Below, piece by piece: positions 45,040 to 55,200 of a stretch of DNA of 64,000 nt. Positions within the stretch are counted from its first letter, which is position 1; each line of letters opens with the position of its first letter. Source of the DNA: Limnovirga soli (GTDB lineage: Bacteria; Bacteroidota; Bacteroidia; Chitinophagales; Chitinophagaceae); assembly GCF_013106755.1 (NCBI RefSeq), contig NZ_WHPF01000005.1, forward strand, positions 124,001-188,000, read 5' to 3'. A program made the translations under genes and the position numbers. Under the pieces are notes generated by a model, which saw only the letters and a program-made list of their open reading frames with translations, had not been told where the DNA came from and made no database searches.

Positions 45040-46689
45040 ATGAAAGTATCGCTAAAAAACTGGTTTCCTTACCTACTGTTGGCAGGCATTTTGCTAAATG
45101 CTACCGGTTTATTTGTAGATATTATTGAACCTGATAGTGCTTTGTATGCCGCTATTGCCAAACATATAGCTATTACAAACGACTGGGTGAACCTAATAGG
45201 TGATGGCCACGACTGGCTTGACAAACCACATTTACCCTTTTGGCTAAGCGCTATCAGTTTTAAATGTTTTGGAATTAGCCCTTTTGCATATAAATTACCT
45301 GCCTTTTTATGTTGGTTGCTGGGTGTATTTTATTTATACAAACTAACGGCTACAATATTTAGTACTAATACTGCAAGGCTTGGTGTAATTATTTATATAA
45401 CGGCCTTGCATGTGTTACTTTCCAACAATGACATACGTGCCGAAGCCTATTTGACCGCCTTTATACTGGCAGCCATTTTTCATATTTACCAAGCCACTTT
45501 TTATAAATGGAGTTGGCATTTATTATATGCTGCTTTTTATTGCGCATTGGCTATTATGACAAAAGGCATCTTTGTGCTGGTACCCATTGCAGCAGGTTTT
45601 ATTATTTATTGGCTTTTTACAAAACAATACAAACAGTTTTTGCAACCTAAATGGTGGTTGCTATTATTGCTTATTGTAATTGGCATGTTACCAGAACTAT
45701 ATTGTTTGTATATGCAGTTTGATCTGCACCCAGAAAAAATAGTATTTGGTAGAAATAATGTATCTGGCTTATCGTTCTTTTTTTGGGATAGCCAGTTTGG
45801 AAGGTTCTTTAATAACGGGCCAATACAAGGTAATGGAGATATTTTCTTTTTTCTGCATACTTTTTTGTGGGCATTTTTACCGTGGTCATTTATAACCTGT
45901 ATAGCAATTAGCAGGCTACCTGTAAAATGGAAAAAAGACAATAACAAAACCTGGTTAATTGTAGCAGGCAGCCTAATTACAGGCTTTGTATTATTCTCCT
46001 TATCCAAATTTCAATTACCCCATTATATTGTGATCCTGCTACCACATTTTGCAATAATAACAGCAGATTATCTTTTATCCATACGCACTACAAAAACATT
46101 ACAAAGACTAAATATATTGCAGTGGGGCTTGCATGTAGTAGTTGCTTTTTCCATGCTATTTCTGGTGTTTATGTATGGCGTAAGTAGCTGGTATATTTCA
46201 CTATTTTTTATAATGGCAGGAACACTGACATCTTTATTTGTTTTTAAGGGAAATTTTATCACTCATCTTGCAGCAAAAAGTAGCTGTACAGCAATAATGC
46301 TTTTTCTTTTTTTAAACACACAATTCTATCCATCATTATTGCAATATCAGGCAGGTATGCAGGCAGGTAATTGGCTTAACAAATCAATGACGGTAGTTAA
46401 GCCAATTATGTACAAGTGCAATTCATACTCTTTTGAATTTTATAACAATAGTTTGGTTGACAGGGCAACTAGCTTAGAAAGTTTAAATGCGCTGCATAAG
46501 AATAAAACCATCACTCTATTTACTCCAATTAAAGAAATAGCGCCGCTTAAAAATGCAGGTTATAAAATTCAAATCCTACAAAGGTTTAGTTACTTTCACA
46601 TAACACAGTTAAACATGCAGTTTTTAAACCAAAATACCAGAAATACTGCGCTGGAAACTTATGTACTTGCAAACTGTGTAAAGCAATAA
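45040..46689 (+). CDS. GT39/ArnT-type glycosyltransferase
   Basis: A 549-residue membrane protein with about a dozen helices. IEPDSALYAAIAKHIA and DGHDWLDKPHLPFWLSAISFK carry the acidic residues and KP-h-x-W loop typical of the GT39 (PMT/ArnT) fold, which uses polyprenyl-phosphate sugars to modify lipid A or proteins. I start at ATG 45040, 19 nt after the PAP2 stop; a longer frame from 44863 overlaps PAP2 and is not credible. A repeat copy starts 3 nt after its stop. Confidence 0.85.
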   Translation: MKVSLKNWFPYLLLAGILLNATGLFVDIIEPDSALYAAIAKHIAITNDWVNLIGDGHDWLDKPHLPFWLSAISFKCFGISPFAYKLPAFLCWLLGVFYLYKLTATIFSTNTARLGVIIYITALHVLLSNNDIRAEAYLTAFILAAIFHIYQATFYKWSWHLLYAAFYCALAIMTKGIFVLVPIAAGFIIYWLFTKQYKQFLQPKWWLLLLLIVIGMLPELYCLYMQFDLHPEKIVFGRNNVSGLSFFFWDSQFGRFFNNGPIQGNGDIFFFLHTFLWAFLPWSFITCIAISRLPVKWKKDNNKTWLIVAGSLITGFVLFSLSKFQLPHYIVILLPHFAIITADYLLSIRTTKTLQRLNILQWGLHVVVAFSMLFLVFMYGVSSWYISLFFIMAGTLTSLFVFKGNFITHLAAKSSCTAIMLFLFLNTQFYPSLLQYQAGMQAGNWLNKSMTVVKPIMYKCNSYSFEFYNNSLVDRATSLESLNALHKNKTITLFTPIKEIAPLKNAGYKIQILQRFSYFHITQLNMQFLNQNTRNTALETYVLANCVKQ

Positions 46690-46692
46690 TTG

Positions 46693-46744
46693 GGTACCCG
46701 GCAGATTATTCAATAGCAGCCTATTTGCGTCGCACACTTGTACG
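46693..46744 (+). repeat. dispersed repeat copy, left of gene 46787
   Basis: TACCCGGC, linker, GCAGCCTAT, TTGCGTCGCACACTTGTAC, then GTTCGGATCAGGGTGCAGC. It starts 3 nt after the GT39 stop. Confidence 0.92.
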
Positions 46745-46786
46745 TTCGGATCAGGGTGCAGCTTTTAACAAGAAGGAATTGCAGGG

Positions 46787-47440
46787 CTATTTTACTTTCA
46801 AAAGCGTATAATCCTTCTGCTCATGAGAAATAAGTCTAATTACTTTACCTGCAGCATCTTGAATAAATTCCCATTCCACACCGGCTATGCGTAAAAAGAA
46901 TTTATTATTCCCCATTGGCATTAATGGCGATGTAGGTAAGGCATTATTGGGGCCCGTTGCGTATAAAATGCCATTCTTTATTTCAACTGTAATTGGGTGT
47001 GCTGCATCCATCTGATATATACCTGCATATGGTTGCAATGCATCAGCACCAAGCAATACAGCAACCGGTATTTGCCAGGGCTGCCATTCCGTTGCATCTA
47101 AAACTGAAGACCTATCGAAACAATTATCAGTAATAGCATTTATATGCAATACTTTATCCTGGATAGTATAATGGTAAATAGCTGCCGTACTGGAATTACA
47201 ATCGCTTTGTCCGTCAATTTTTTGCAGGGTTATGCTGCTATCTTTTATTTGACAAGTCATTAATTCTATTAAACTACTATCGCTAATAGTATACATACTG
47301 GCTGTATCGTTTTTAAAACTAAACAATACATTAACGGGGCCGCCTATCATCAATGTAGATCTCCAAATGGTATTTTGCAGTTGTGCCTGTAACTGTGTAA
47401 ACACCATACTAACGATAAGAAATAATAGTATTTTTTTCAT
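46787..47440 (-). CDS. secreted protein with DUF3471-like C-terminus
   Basis: A 217-residue protein when started at ATG 47440, which gives a signal peptide (to LQAQ). The longer frame to 47479 adds Met-Arg-Arg-Thr-Leu-Val from the repeat and is rejected. The N-terminal half is a small beta domain like lipocalin-type copper-resistance or DUF4488 proteins. The C-terminal half (LQPYAGIYQMDAAHPITVEIKNGILYATGPN) resembles DUF3471. Function unknown. It is the only gene between two inward-facing repeat copies. Confidence 0.65.
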   Translation of the reverse strand: MKKILLFLIVSMVFTQLQAQLQNTIWRSTLMIGGPVNVLFSFKNDTASMYTISDSSLIELMTCQIKDSSITLQKIDGQSDCNSSTAAIYHYTIQDKVLHINAITDNCFDRSSVLDATEWQPWQIPVAVLLGADALQPYAGIYQMDAAHPITVEIKNGILYATGPNNALPTSPLMPMGNNKFFLRIAGVEWEFIQDAAGKVIRLISHEQKDYTLLKVK

Positions 47441-47460
47441 TTGCTGCTTATGGTTATGAT

Positions 47461-47509
47461 GTACAAGAGTGCGACGCAAGTAAAGCTGCCAATTGTTTTT
47501 AGCCCGGAT
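47461..47509 (-). repeat. dispersed repeat copy, right of gene 46787
   Basis: GTACAAGAGTGCGACGCAA, GTAAAGCTGC, linker, AGCCCGGAT, which lies 13 nt from the stop of the gene at 47523. Confidence 0.92.
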
Positions 47510-47522
47510 AAAAAAATGTTGT

Positions 47523-48641
47523 TTAAAAATATTGGCTTATTCTAATGCCAGGTGTTACACCATGAAAAAACTTATCGAAATAGATAGAAGGTTCAATGGT
47601 GGTTTTATATAATTGTAGTTTACCAGCACCAAGGCGAAACGTATTTTTCTCCATAAAATCGCCCTGCTGCCGTATAAGATAGCCGAGTGAAAATACGGTA
47701 TTAAATGAATAATCTTTTCTGGGGTTAAAATCCTTGGTACCACCCTGCCCATAAGTAAGTGTAAGAAAATCATTTCTATACGTTTTAAGTTTGCCCGTAT
47801 TGTCTTTAGCAAACAAATAATGCGGCTCCCATAGTATGCCTGGTTCCCATTTATAAGTTCTGTCTCGGTTGGTTAAAACTAATTTTAATCCAAGGCTAAA
47901 TGATGGCACAAAATAATTTTTATAATTCTGCATATTTACAGTGATATATCCATTTATATAATCGCCAATGCCATTGGGTGTAAATCCTTTTGATGCGCCT
48001 GCAGAAATGGTGCTATCGGCTTTAAGTGAATGGTCGCTGCCACCAAGTATTAGCGGCCATTTACCATTTATGTTTTGCTGCAGGGTGGCTATTTTTTGTT
48101 GTAAGGTGCCATGCATATAGTTGGACAATTCTGCAGCATCGTTCAGGTAAAAAGTAAGGTGATAATAGCGCGGATTATGTAAACTTATTTTTTGCTGTGG
48201 AGCAGGCGGGTTTGCCAATATACCAATAATATGGATAGTATCCTGCTCAGTTCTTAACGAAGCTAATTCGCCATCCTTTATAAGAAAGCTGGCCCCCGTT
48301 GGTTGAAATTGCTGAAAGCGTATTTTTTTACGGCCATTTGCATCTGTAATATAATCTATACGTTTGCTGGTTAAAGGGTTGGCAAGTGAATCTTTTAATT
48401 CAGCCATATCCTTCATAAACACCTGTAATAAGGAGTCTATATTACTTAGCCTTTCCAGATCTGTAATATCTGTTATTTCTATTTTTACTTTGTTGCCATT
48501 ATCAAGCGCTACCATAAAGCGGCGGTTAATAATAATATTGGCCGGCACTTCAAAAGTATTATCTGCTTTGCTGTTGCTTTGTGCACAAAGATTTACTGTA
48601 ATGCTTGTTACAAGCATTAATAATGCGAATAATTTTTTCAT
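47523..48641 (-). CDS. envelope protein of the ECF operon
   Basis: A 372-residue protein with a signal peptide (to LCAQ). The N-terminal half is helical and mixed (LERLSNIDSLLQVFMKDMAELKDSL), and the C-terminal 150 residues alternate aromatic beta strands to a final GVTPGIRISQYF, as in an outer-membrane barrel. No family is recognised. It is the third gene after an ECF sigma factor and a membrane protein (6 nt gap), so it may be the output or surface sensor of that system. Confidence 0.6.
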   Translation of the reverse strand: MKKLFALLMLVTSITVNLCAQSNSKADNTFEVPANIIINRRFMVALDNGNKVKIEITDITDLERLSNIDSLLQVFMKDMAELKDSLANPLTSKRIDYITDANGRKKIRFQQFQPTGASFLIKDGELASLRTEQDTIHIIGILANPPAPQQKISLHNPRYYHLTFYLNDAAELSNYMHGTLQQKIATLQQNINGKWPLILGGSDHSLKADSTISAGASKGFTPNGIGDYINGYITVNMQNYKNYFVPSFSLGLKLVLTNRDRTYKWEPGILWEPHYLFAKDNTGKLKTYRNDFLTLTYGQGGTKDFNPRKDYSFNTVFSLGYLIRQQGDFMEKNTFRLGAGKLQLYKTTIEPSIYFDKFFHGVTPGIRISQYF

Positions 48642-48647
48642 GTTATT

Positions 48648-49355
48648 TTAGTTTGTGGGAGTGTTCTTGCTTTTGAAAATATTTAAGGTCGAGTTATCAG
48701 AAGTTATTATTTGGCTGCCATACATTTCCTGGCTCATAATTTTTAATTGAAATGTATGATAGTCGGCAGCCTTTGCCATAGCTGGTTGCTGGGGCAGTGG
48801 ATCGCCCAATTCATTAATATGTACCACTTTTAATTTTTTCTTTACTGGTGCCATCGCAAGTATATTGGTGGGGGTATCGGCAACTGGCAATAGCTGTAAA
48901 ACGGGTGGCACTGTAACAATATTTTCAGCTGTGGTGTTATTGGCCTCCGCTTTACTAATTGGTTCATTTTCTACATTTGTTACCATTTTTTGTGCCTGTA
49001 AATGAACCTGTTGCGGAATAGTAGTTTTTGGAACAGTACTTACCACATTTGCTGTTTCGGTTACGGCATTTGCCGGCTTTTGATTAGCTGGTTTATGGGG
49101 AGTAATTAATTGGCTGTTATTGGTTGCCAGTTCAGTTGTGGCAGGCTTGGGCAATAATACAGCAATAAGCACCAATAATAATATACTGGCTGCAGCCCAA
49201 TACCATATAGCTATTTTACGCCGTGGCTGCCCGCCAAGCCTTGCATGTAATTTTTCCCATGCGGCGTTTTTATCTGCAATGCCTTCACCTGGTAAGCTGT
49301 CGATATCATCCAGCTTATTTTTCCAGTGAAAATTATTGCGATTTTCGTTTTGCAT
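48648..49355 (-). CDS. putative anti-sigma factor
   Basis: A 235-residue single-pass membrane protein. The N-terminal 55 residues (NFHWKNKLDDIDSLPGEGIADKNAAWEKLHARL) should be cytoplasmic, a membrane helix follows (about 52-72), and the rest is a Thr/Pro/Asn-rich periplasmic region ending in a short helical part. The position directly after an ECF sigma gene, with its start inside the sigma gene's end (23 bp overlap), supports anti-sigma function. No HxxxCxxC zinc motif is visible. I start at ATG 49355; ATG 49367 is also possible. Confidence 0.65.
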   Translation of the reverse strand: MQNENRNNFHWKNKLDDIDSLPGEGIADKNAAWEKLHARLGGQPRRKIAIWYWAAASILLLVLIAVLLPKPATTELATNNSQLITPHKPANQKPANAVTETANVVSTVPKTTIPQQVHLQAQKMVTNVENEPISKAEANNTTAENIVTVPPVLQLLPVADTPTNILAMAPVKKKLKVVHINELGDPLPQQPAMAKAADYHTFQLKIMSQEMYGSQIITSDNSTLNIFKSKNTPTN

Positions 49356-49887
49356 ATTCAATTCCATATTGCAATAAATTTTTTTGTAATAATGATTTTG
49401 CCTTGCTTAACTGCGATTTGGAAGTACCTTCTGAAATACCCATCAATGCGGCTATTTCTTTATGCCCTACCCCTTCCATTACATACAGGTTAAATACGGT
49501 GCGGTACCCAACCGGCAACTGAATAATTAATTCAAATATTTCTTTGGCACTTAAATTATTCAGCGCATCTTCTTCCAGTGCAATTTCTTCGGCGGCTGTT
49601 TCGGTAACAATGGTAAATACATTTTTCTTACGCAACAGCATCAGGCATTCATTTACCATAATCCGTTTTAGCCAACTATATAAAGCCGCTTCGCCCTTAT
49701 AATCAAAATGTGCCAGTGTAGTAAAAAAATTATAAAAGCCATCCAGTAAAACCTCCTCAGCATCTTCTGGACTTTTTACATAGCGCCGGCAAACAAGCAT
49801 CATCCTGTCGCCCAATAGATCAAAGAGGCATTTTTGTGCCGCTGCGCTTCCCTGCCTTGCTTCTTTAATCAGTGCGTGTACATCCAT
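49333..49887 (-). CDS. ECF RNA polymerase sigma factor
   Basis: A 184-residue sigma-70 family protein. Region 2 includes YVKSPEDAEEVLLDGFYNFFTTLAHFDYKGEAALYSWLKRI, and region 4 includes FELIIQLPVGYRTVFNLYVMEGVGHKEIAALMGISEGTSKSQLSKAKSLL with its helix-turn-helix. There is no region 1 or 3, as expected for the ECF class. It is the first gene of an operon with a membrane protein and an envelope protein, the usual design for sigma control by envelope signals. Confidence 0.92.
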   Translation of the reverse strand: MDVHALIKEARQGSAAAQKCLFDLLGDRMMLVCRRYVKSPEDAEEVLLDGFYNFFTTLAHFDYKGEAALYSWLKRIMVNECLMLLRKKNVFTIVTETAAEEIALEEDALNNLSAKEIFELIIQLPVGYRTVFNLYVMEGVGHKEIAALMGISEGTSKSQLSKAKSLLQKNLLQYGIEYAKRKSQ

Positions 49888-49977
49888 AAAAACTAAATGC
49901 CGTTATTGGTTACTATTAGCTAAATGCAGTTTATAAACAAATGGTTGCCCGAACTATAAAATAATAATGCAAATTGT

Positions 49978-50028
49978 TAGCCGGGCTGTGGTACAGCCAG
50001 CATCATCCGTTGCGTCGCACTCTTGTAC
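49978..50028 (+). repeat. dispersed repeat copy (left half of an empty pair)
   Basis: AGCCGGGC with a linker that folds perfectly (GGCTGT, loop, ACAGCC at 49984-49998), ATCCG subtype, TTGCGTCGCACTCTTGTAC. Confidence 0.92.
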
Positions 50029-50080
50029 AAAAAAATAAATATCGGCTTTCTGTTGTTTAAAAGATGCAAAAAATGATACA

Positions 50081-50131
50081 GTACAAGTGTGCGACGCAAG
50101 TAAAGTTGCTATAAGTTGTTATAGCCGGGTT
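50081..50131 (-). repeat. dispersed repeat copy (right half of an empty pair)
   Basis: GTACAAGTGTGCGACGCAA, GTAAAGTT, then a perfect hairpin GCTATAA, GTTG, TTATAGC (50108-50125) and CCGGGT. Confidence 0.92.
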
Positions 50132-50413
50132 CCAGCTAATTTAAAATTATGCTTTATAACCGGCCAATTAAAATTGCCAATTCAGCTTCGCTAAAAGTGG
50201 ACAGCTGACTGCGAATTTTGCGGAAACAACGGTTTCGGCAATGCTAATAGATAGAATTTTAACCCTTTGATAATTCAGATAAACTTAACCTTAGGCGGGT
50301 TTCGCCATCCGGGTATTTTACCAAACCAACGCATAGCCAGCCGTTAAACCTGTCAATCGTGCTTGTGCTAAAATATCTGTGCAATATTAAGCTGCCCTTT
50401 ATACCTTCGAAGT

Positions 50414-51325
50414 ATGAAAAATCTGCTGCCTTTTGTTTTATTGTTTTGTTGTTTTACCGGCAAAACCCAAAATATTACGGCCCGGGTAATTGATGCTACC
50501 AATAGCAAACCCTTATCATTTGCCATTGTAGTTTATAGCCAGCAGCAAAAAATAATGTACACAGATTATAATGGCTATTTTACTATTGCTGCAGATTCTA
50601 TTCCTGCTGCCGACTCTATATTTATACAATACCTGGGCTTTAAAAAATTTAGCATAGCACTAAAAGATATGGCCAATGGCTTGCTGATAAAATTATTGCC
50701 CGATGTGCAGGCACTGGATCCAGTAATTGTTAGTAATTGCAGAAAAACAGAAACCTTTACACTAAACAAAAACATTGGCCGTATACGCCAATATATTGGT
50801 CCCGGCCCCGAAACCAAATTGGTAATCATGTCCCGCTACTCCAATAATTCGGGCCGTACAGGGTATATTACCCATGTGAATATTTTAATTGATGAAAAAG
50901 CACCCAATATGCAGGTGCCTATACGCCTGCGTTGGTATGAGTGGAATAACGACACTCAAATGCCGGGCAAAGAATTAACCGATACCAACCTGCTGGTTTA
51001 TCCACGAACAAAAGGCTGGAACGACTTTGAAATACCTTCTAAAACCATAAAATGCGCTAAGGATTATTTGGTATTTGGCCTGGAGTTTATTTATACCCCC
51101 GATTTTCAGCGCCAGTTTAATGCCCTGCAAACCAATACCGAAAAACTGCAATGGCTTAACGATATGGAAAACCGTTGGTCGCTCTCAATGCAATATGTAA
51201 AAGACGAAAACGAAACCGGCTTTTATATGCTGAATAATGGAAGGGTATTGCGTTATCAAAAAAAGTATGATAAATATTTTATTCGCCCAGCCATAAAATT
51301 TACCATAGAAGTGTGTAAAGAATAG
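50414..51325 (+). CDS. secreted protein with carboxypeptidase-regulatory-like domain
   Basis: A 303-residue protein with a signal peptide (to GKTQN). A CarboxypepD_reg-like beta domain follows (NITARVIDATNSKPLSFAIVVYSQQQKIMYTDYNGYFTIA), then about 200 residues of mixed structure with WYEWNNDTQMPGKEL and FVIEV-type strands. Such proteins are common surface components in Bacteroidota; function unknown. It lies 107 nt before the NarL-type regulator on the same strand and could be part of the same locus. Confidence 0.75.
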   Translation: MKNLLPFVLLFCCFTGKTQNITARVIDATNSKPLSFAIVVYSQQQKIMYTDYNGYFTIAADSIPAADSIFIQYLGFKKFSIALKDMANGLLIKLLPDVQALDPVIVSNCRKTETFTLNKNIGRIRQYIGPGPETKLVIMSRYSNNSGRTGYITHVNILIDEKAPNMQVPIRLRWYEWNNDTQMPGKELTDTNLLVYPRTKGWNDFEIPSKTIKCAKDYLVFGLEFIYTPDFQRQFNALQTNTEKLQWLNDMENRWSLSMQYVKDENETGFYMLNNGRVLRYQKKYDKYFIRPAIKFTIEVCKE

Positions 51326-51432
51326 CATTTCGTAAAAAATACCCTACAATTACTGCTAGCTTAAAAAAACCTCACCCGATTGTGGTATATATCACTTGCA
51401 GCAATATGTAGATTTTTACAGTAAATTTAAAT

Positions 51433-52074
51433 ATGAATCAGGTAAAAGTCACCATATTTGAGGATAATAAACACCTGCGTGAAAGCCTGTTTTATCTTAT
51501 TAACGGTACAGAAGGTTTTACCTGTGCCGGCGCTTACCCCGATTGTAACGACCTGCTATTCCAATTAAAAAAATCATTGCCCAATGTGGTATTAATGGAT
51601 ATTGAAATGCCCGGCATAAATGGCATAGAAGCCGTTAAGTTGATCAAACAGCATTTTCCTGCCATACAGGTACTTATGCAAACTGTTTTTCACGACGATA
51701 ATAATATTTTCAATGCCATTTGTGCAGGTGCGTCTGGCTATATTTTAAAAACCACTTCACCGGCTGGTTATGTGGAAGCCATTAAAGATGTTTACAATGG
51801 TGGCAGCCCCATGACAGGCTCTATTGCACGCCGGGTGCTGGAATTATTTCAGCGAAATATTTCGCCTGCTGCCAGTACAGATTACCAGCTTACACCAAAA
51901 GAGAAAGAAATCTTACAGCAACTGGTAAAAGGCAAGAGTTTTAAAATGATTGCCGATGCCATCGGCTCCACGTACGAAACCGTGCGTACACACATGAAAA
52001 ATATTTATGCCAAGCTGCATGTAAACAGCAATACCGAAGCCGTATCAAAAGTATTGCACGAAAAAATTGTTTAA
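51433..52074 (+). CDS. NarL/FixJ-type response regulator
   Basis: A 213-residue regulator. The receiver domain has FEDN at its start, the phospho-acceptor D56 in VVLMDIEMPGINGIE, and a Thr-Lys pair near VLMQTVFHDDNN and ILKTTSPA. The C-terminal LuxR-type helix-turn-helix spans LTPKEKEILQQLVKGKSFKMIADAIGSTYETVRTHMKNIYAKL. The propeller histidine kinase at 52222 is its obvious partner. A repeat copy begins 10 nt after its stop. Confidence 0.93.
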   Translation: MNQVKVTIFEDNKHLRESLFYLINGTEGFTCAGAYPDCNDLLFQLKKSLPNVVLMDIEMPGINGIEAVKLIKQHFPAIQVLMQTVFHDDNNIFNAICAGASGYILKTTSPAGYVEAIKDVYNGGSPMTGSIARRVLELFQRNISPAASTDYQLTPKEKEILQQLVKGKSFKMIADAIGSTYETVRTHMKNIYAKLHVNSNTEAVSKVLHEKIV

Positions 52075-52084
52075 ATTGTTATGT

Positions 52085-52134
52085 AACCGGCTTTAGAATA
52101 AGGGTTAAACTTTCGTTTCGTCGCACACTTGTAC
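52085..52134 (+). repeat. dispersed repeat copy after the NarL gene
   Basis: AACCGGCT, linker, ACTTTCG, TTTCGTCGCACACTTGTAC (one change in the core, TTTCG for TTGCG). It lies between a regulator gene and its kinase gene. Confidence 0.8.
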
Positions 52135-52221
52135 AAAATAACAATATGCGGCAAAATAACCATTAAGCCTTATTCAAATCATTCAAAAAGTAGAATGTAA
52201 AGCTACATTTTACAATAGCCT

Positions 52222-55200
52222 TTGGAAACAACAGTTTTGAATAGGAATAATACTGGCAATACTGTTAAATTCAAAATTTATACAAGCATAAACCATTTAG
52301 CCTTGCTGCGCCACATATACTTCTGCCTTTTAATTGTTCTGATGTGCATACCACCTGTATGCGCCCAACGTAATTTTTATTTTGAACCCGTAAAAGCACC
52401 GGGGCTGCTTACCCCCATAACAAGAGCTGTAGTAACAGATTCAAGCGGTTATGTTTATGTTGGTACGAATGATGGGTTATACAGGTTTAACGGATATCAG
52501 TTTGTAAAATATCCTGTTACCGGGCCAGATTCTCTCTCCTGCCCCATACATAATATTCGCAGTCTGCATTTTGATGGAAAAAGTATCTGGATAGGTGGTG
52601 TGGAAGGCCTGGCTAAACTACATATTGCAACAGGCAAATTCAAATATTTTAAACCCGATGCCAAAGAAGTGCAGGCCGGTATACGCCCGGTAGTACAGCG
52701 CATCAAACAAATTGATAAAAAATTATTTCTTGGTACCTACCGCAGCATTTCCATCCTTGACCTTGCTTCTGAACAAATTACCAAAGTGCCATTTTCTGAT
52801 AATATAAAAAGTACCTATACATATGGCATTTGCGGCGATAAAAATGGTAAAATATGGGTAGGCACAGCACAGGATGGATGGCTTATTTACAATACAGATG
52901 GCGGCAGTCTTTCGCCGGTAAAAGAATATTTTAAAGATTATATTCCATTTCCACAACCAAATATTATTAGTGCTATTGCTGCAGACGAAGAAACCATTTG
53001 GGTAGGTACCAAAAGTGGTTTATTTGCTATCAATACCTCAACAGGCATTTGGAAAGAATTGTATTTATACAATGATGAAGGCAAACGTGTTACACCGGAA
53101 GTGAGAAAAATAATTAAAGATGAAAACAAGAATTTCCACATAGCCACCATGGGAGAAGGTTTGTTTTACTATGAATCCCAAAAAGAAAGATTTATCAATT
53201 ATAAGTATATCTCCCAATGGAATAATAGTTTACCCGATAATAATATAAACGATATAACCGAAGGTGCAAACGGTGTTTTCTGGGTTGCCAGTGAAGATGG
53301 CGGCTTATCGAAACTAAATACATGGTTCAACAGATACGAATACACTGTAATTCCTTCGCTTAGTGCAGAAAAAACCATTGTAACCGTTACTGATGTAGAA
53401 GTAAAGGGTATTGATACCTGGCTGGCCACATCAGAAGGCTTGCTAAAATATACAGCAGATAAAAAATTTGTTCAGTATAATCCTGAAAAACAGGGTTACC
53501 CTTCAAAATACCTGCAATATTTAGAACCGCTTACCAATGAGTATTTTGCTTTTTTAGCGTATGATGACGGTGTATGTGTTTTTAATACCCGCACTTTGAA
53601 ATTTGAGCACCTGCAACCACCAGGAAAAAACATTGGAGGAAAGGATTTGGTTTTTGATTGGTTAAGCTATGTTGACAAATCAGGCAATTTCTACATGAGC
53701 ACGGCAAAAGGTGAATTTTTTCGTTGTAATTATATTGCAAAAACCATTGATACACTCTTTACATCAGAAAAAATAAAACTGGATTACCCCGTTGTTATTC
53801 CTGAACCCGATAATAATAACAATCTATGGATAATTGCTTCTTCGCAATTATATCATTACAATGTGTTTGATAAAAAGCTGCGGCATATTTATCAGGATAA
53901 AAAAGGAAATGACCTGCCGCCGGTAACCTTTCAGGAAGATGTGATTGCCATTGAAAAAAGTGTTATTTATATGGCATCTGATGAAGGCTTTTTTATTTAC
54001 AACCTTATACAAAATGAGTTAAAACATTTTACTGAAAAAGACGGCTTGCCACAAAACAATTGCTTTTCACTTTTTACAAATAATAATAACCAGCACTTTA
54101 TAGTGGGACCGCAAAGTATTGTACAGTACAATGAAAAATCAAATTCATTCACTACTTATCCAATACCAGAATTACAATCTATTTCCGGCACTCAATATTT
54201 TGATTCGGAAGGCAATTTTTACACAGGCATGGAAAATGCATTTATAAAAATTAATAAAAATGCTTTCGCAACTTATAATGCAAAGCCGCAATTAAGTATT
54301 GTACAAATACAAAGCGGACAGCATACAATTAATCCAACAAACATAAATGCGCAACAGCCCCTCAGCATTAAATACGATGAATTTCCATTAATTATCTCCT
54401 ATGAATTAATAGATTATTTAAGTCCCGAAAATAATAAAGTGCGTTACAGGTTAGCAGGCTGGGACAAGGACTGGATTATTGACGATCAAAAAAATTTCAA
54501 AGCACTGTATTCGCATTTGGAGCCCGGCACCTATACTTTTATCATAGAAGGCACTAATGGCTTTAATAATAATGCTGCCATGTTAAGTATACCAATCACC
54601 GTAATTCCGCCATTCTGGCAAACCTGGTGGTTTATTACTTTCATTATTATTGTTTTCATATCTGGTATTTATGCATTTTACAAATACAGGTTATCCCAGC
54701 TCTTAAAATTACAGGAAGTAAGAAATAAAATTGCCAGCGACCTGCACGATGATGTTGGCAGCACACTCAGCAGTATCCGCATGTATAGCAGCATTGTAAA
54801 TAACCAGGTAAAAGAAAGCCATCCGCAAAGTGCAGAGTTATTAAACAAAATCAGCAGTAATAGTAAAGAAATGATTGAGAACATGAGCGATATTGTATGG
54901 ATGATAAAACCAGGCAATGATGATTTTAAAAGTATAGAAAACCGAATGCTAAATTTTGCCAATGAACTTTGTACTCCTGCAGGCATTGCCTTTAACTTTA
55001 ATATAGATGCATCCACCGATGCCCTAAAAATTTCTATGGAGCAGCGCCGCGATATATACCTTATTTTTAAAGAATCCGTAAACAATGCAGTAAAATATGC
55101 CCACTGCCATAGCATTTCAGCTTCCATAACGCAAAAAAATAAATTACTGCAAATAAATATTAGCGATGATGGCGAGGGCTTTGATGCATGGCATATTAAA

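Larger units (their letters stand above)
49888..50413. other. intergenic region with an empty repeat pair
   Basis: 526 bp between divergent genes. Repeat copies at 49978 and 50081 face each other. The part from about 50132 to 50400 holds no ORF or hairpin that I can support. Confidence 0.7.

Noticed and set aside
9492-47509. Repeat-bounded genes as integron cassettes with attC sites
   Set aside because: Copies lack the RYYYAAC/GTTRRRY core pairs, genes are not in one orientation, and there is no integrase in the window.
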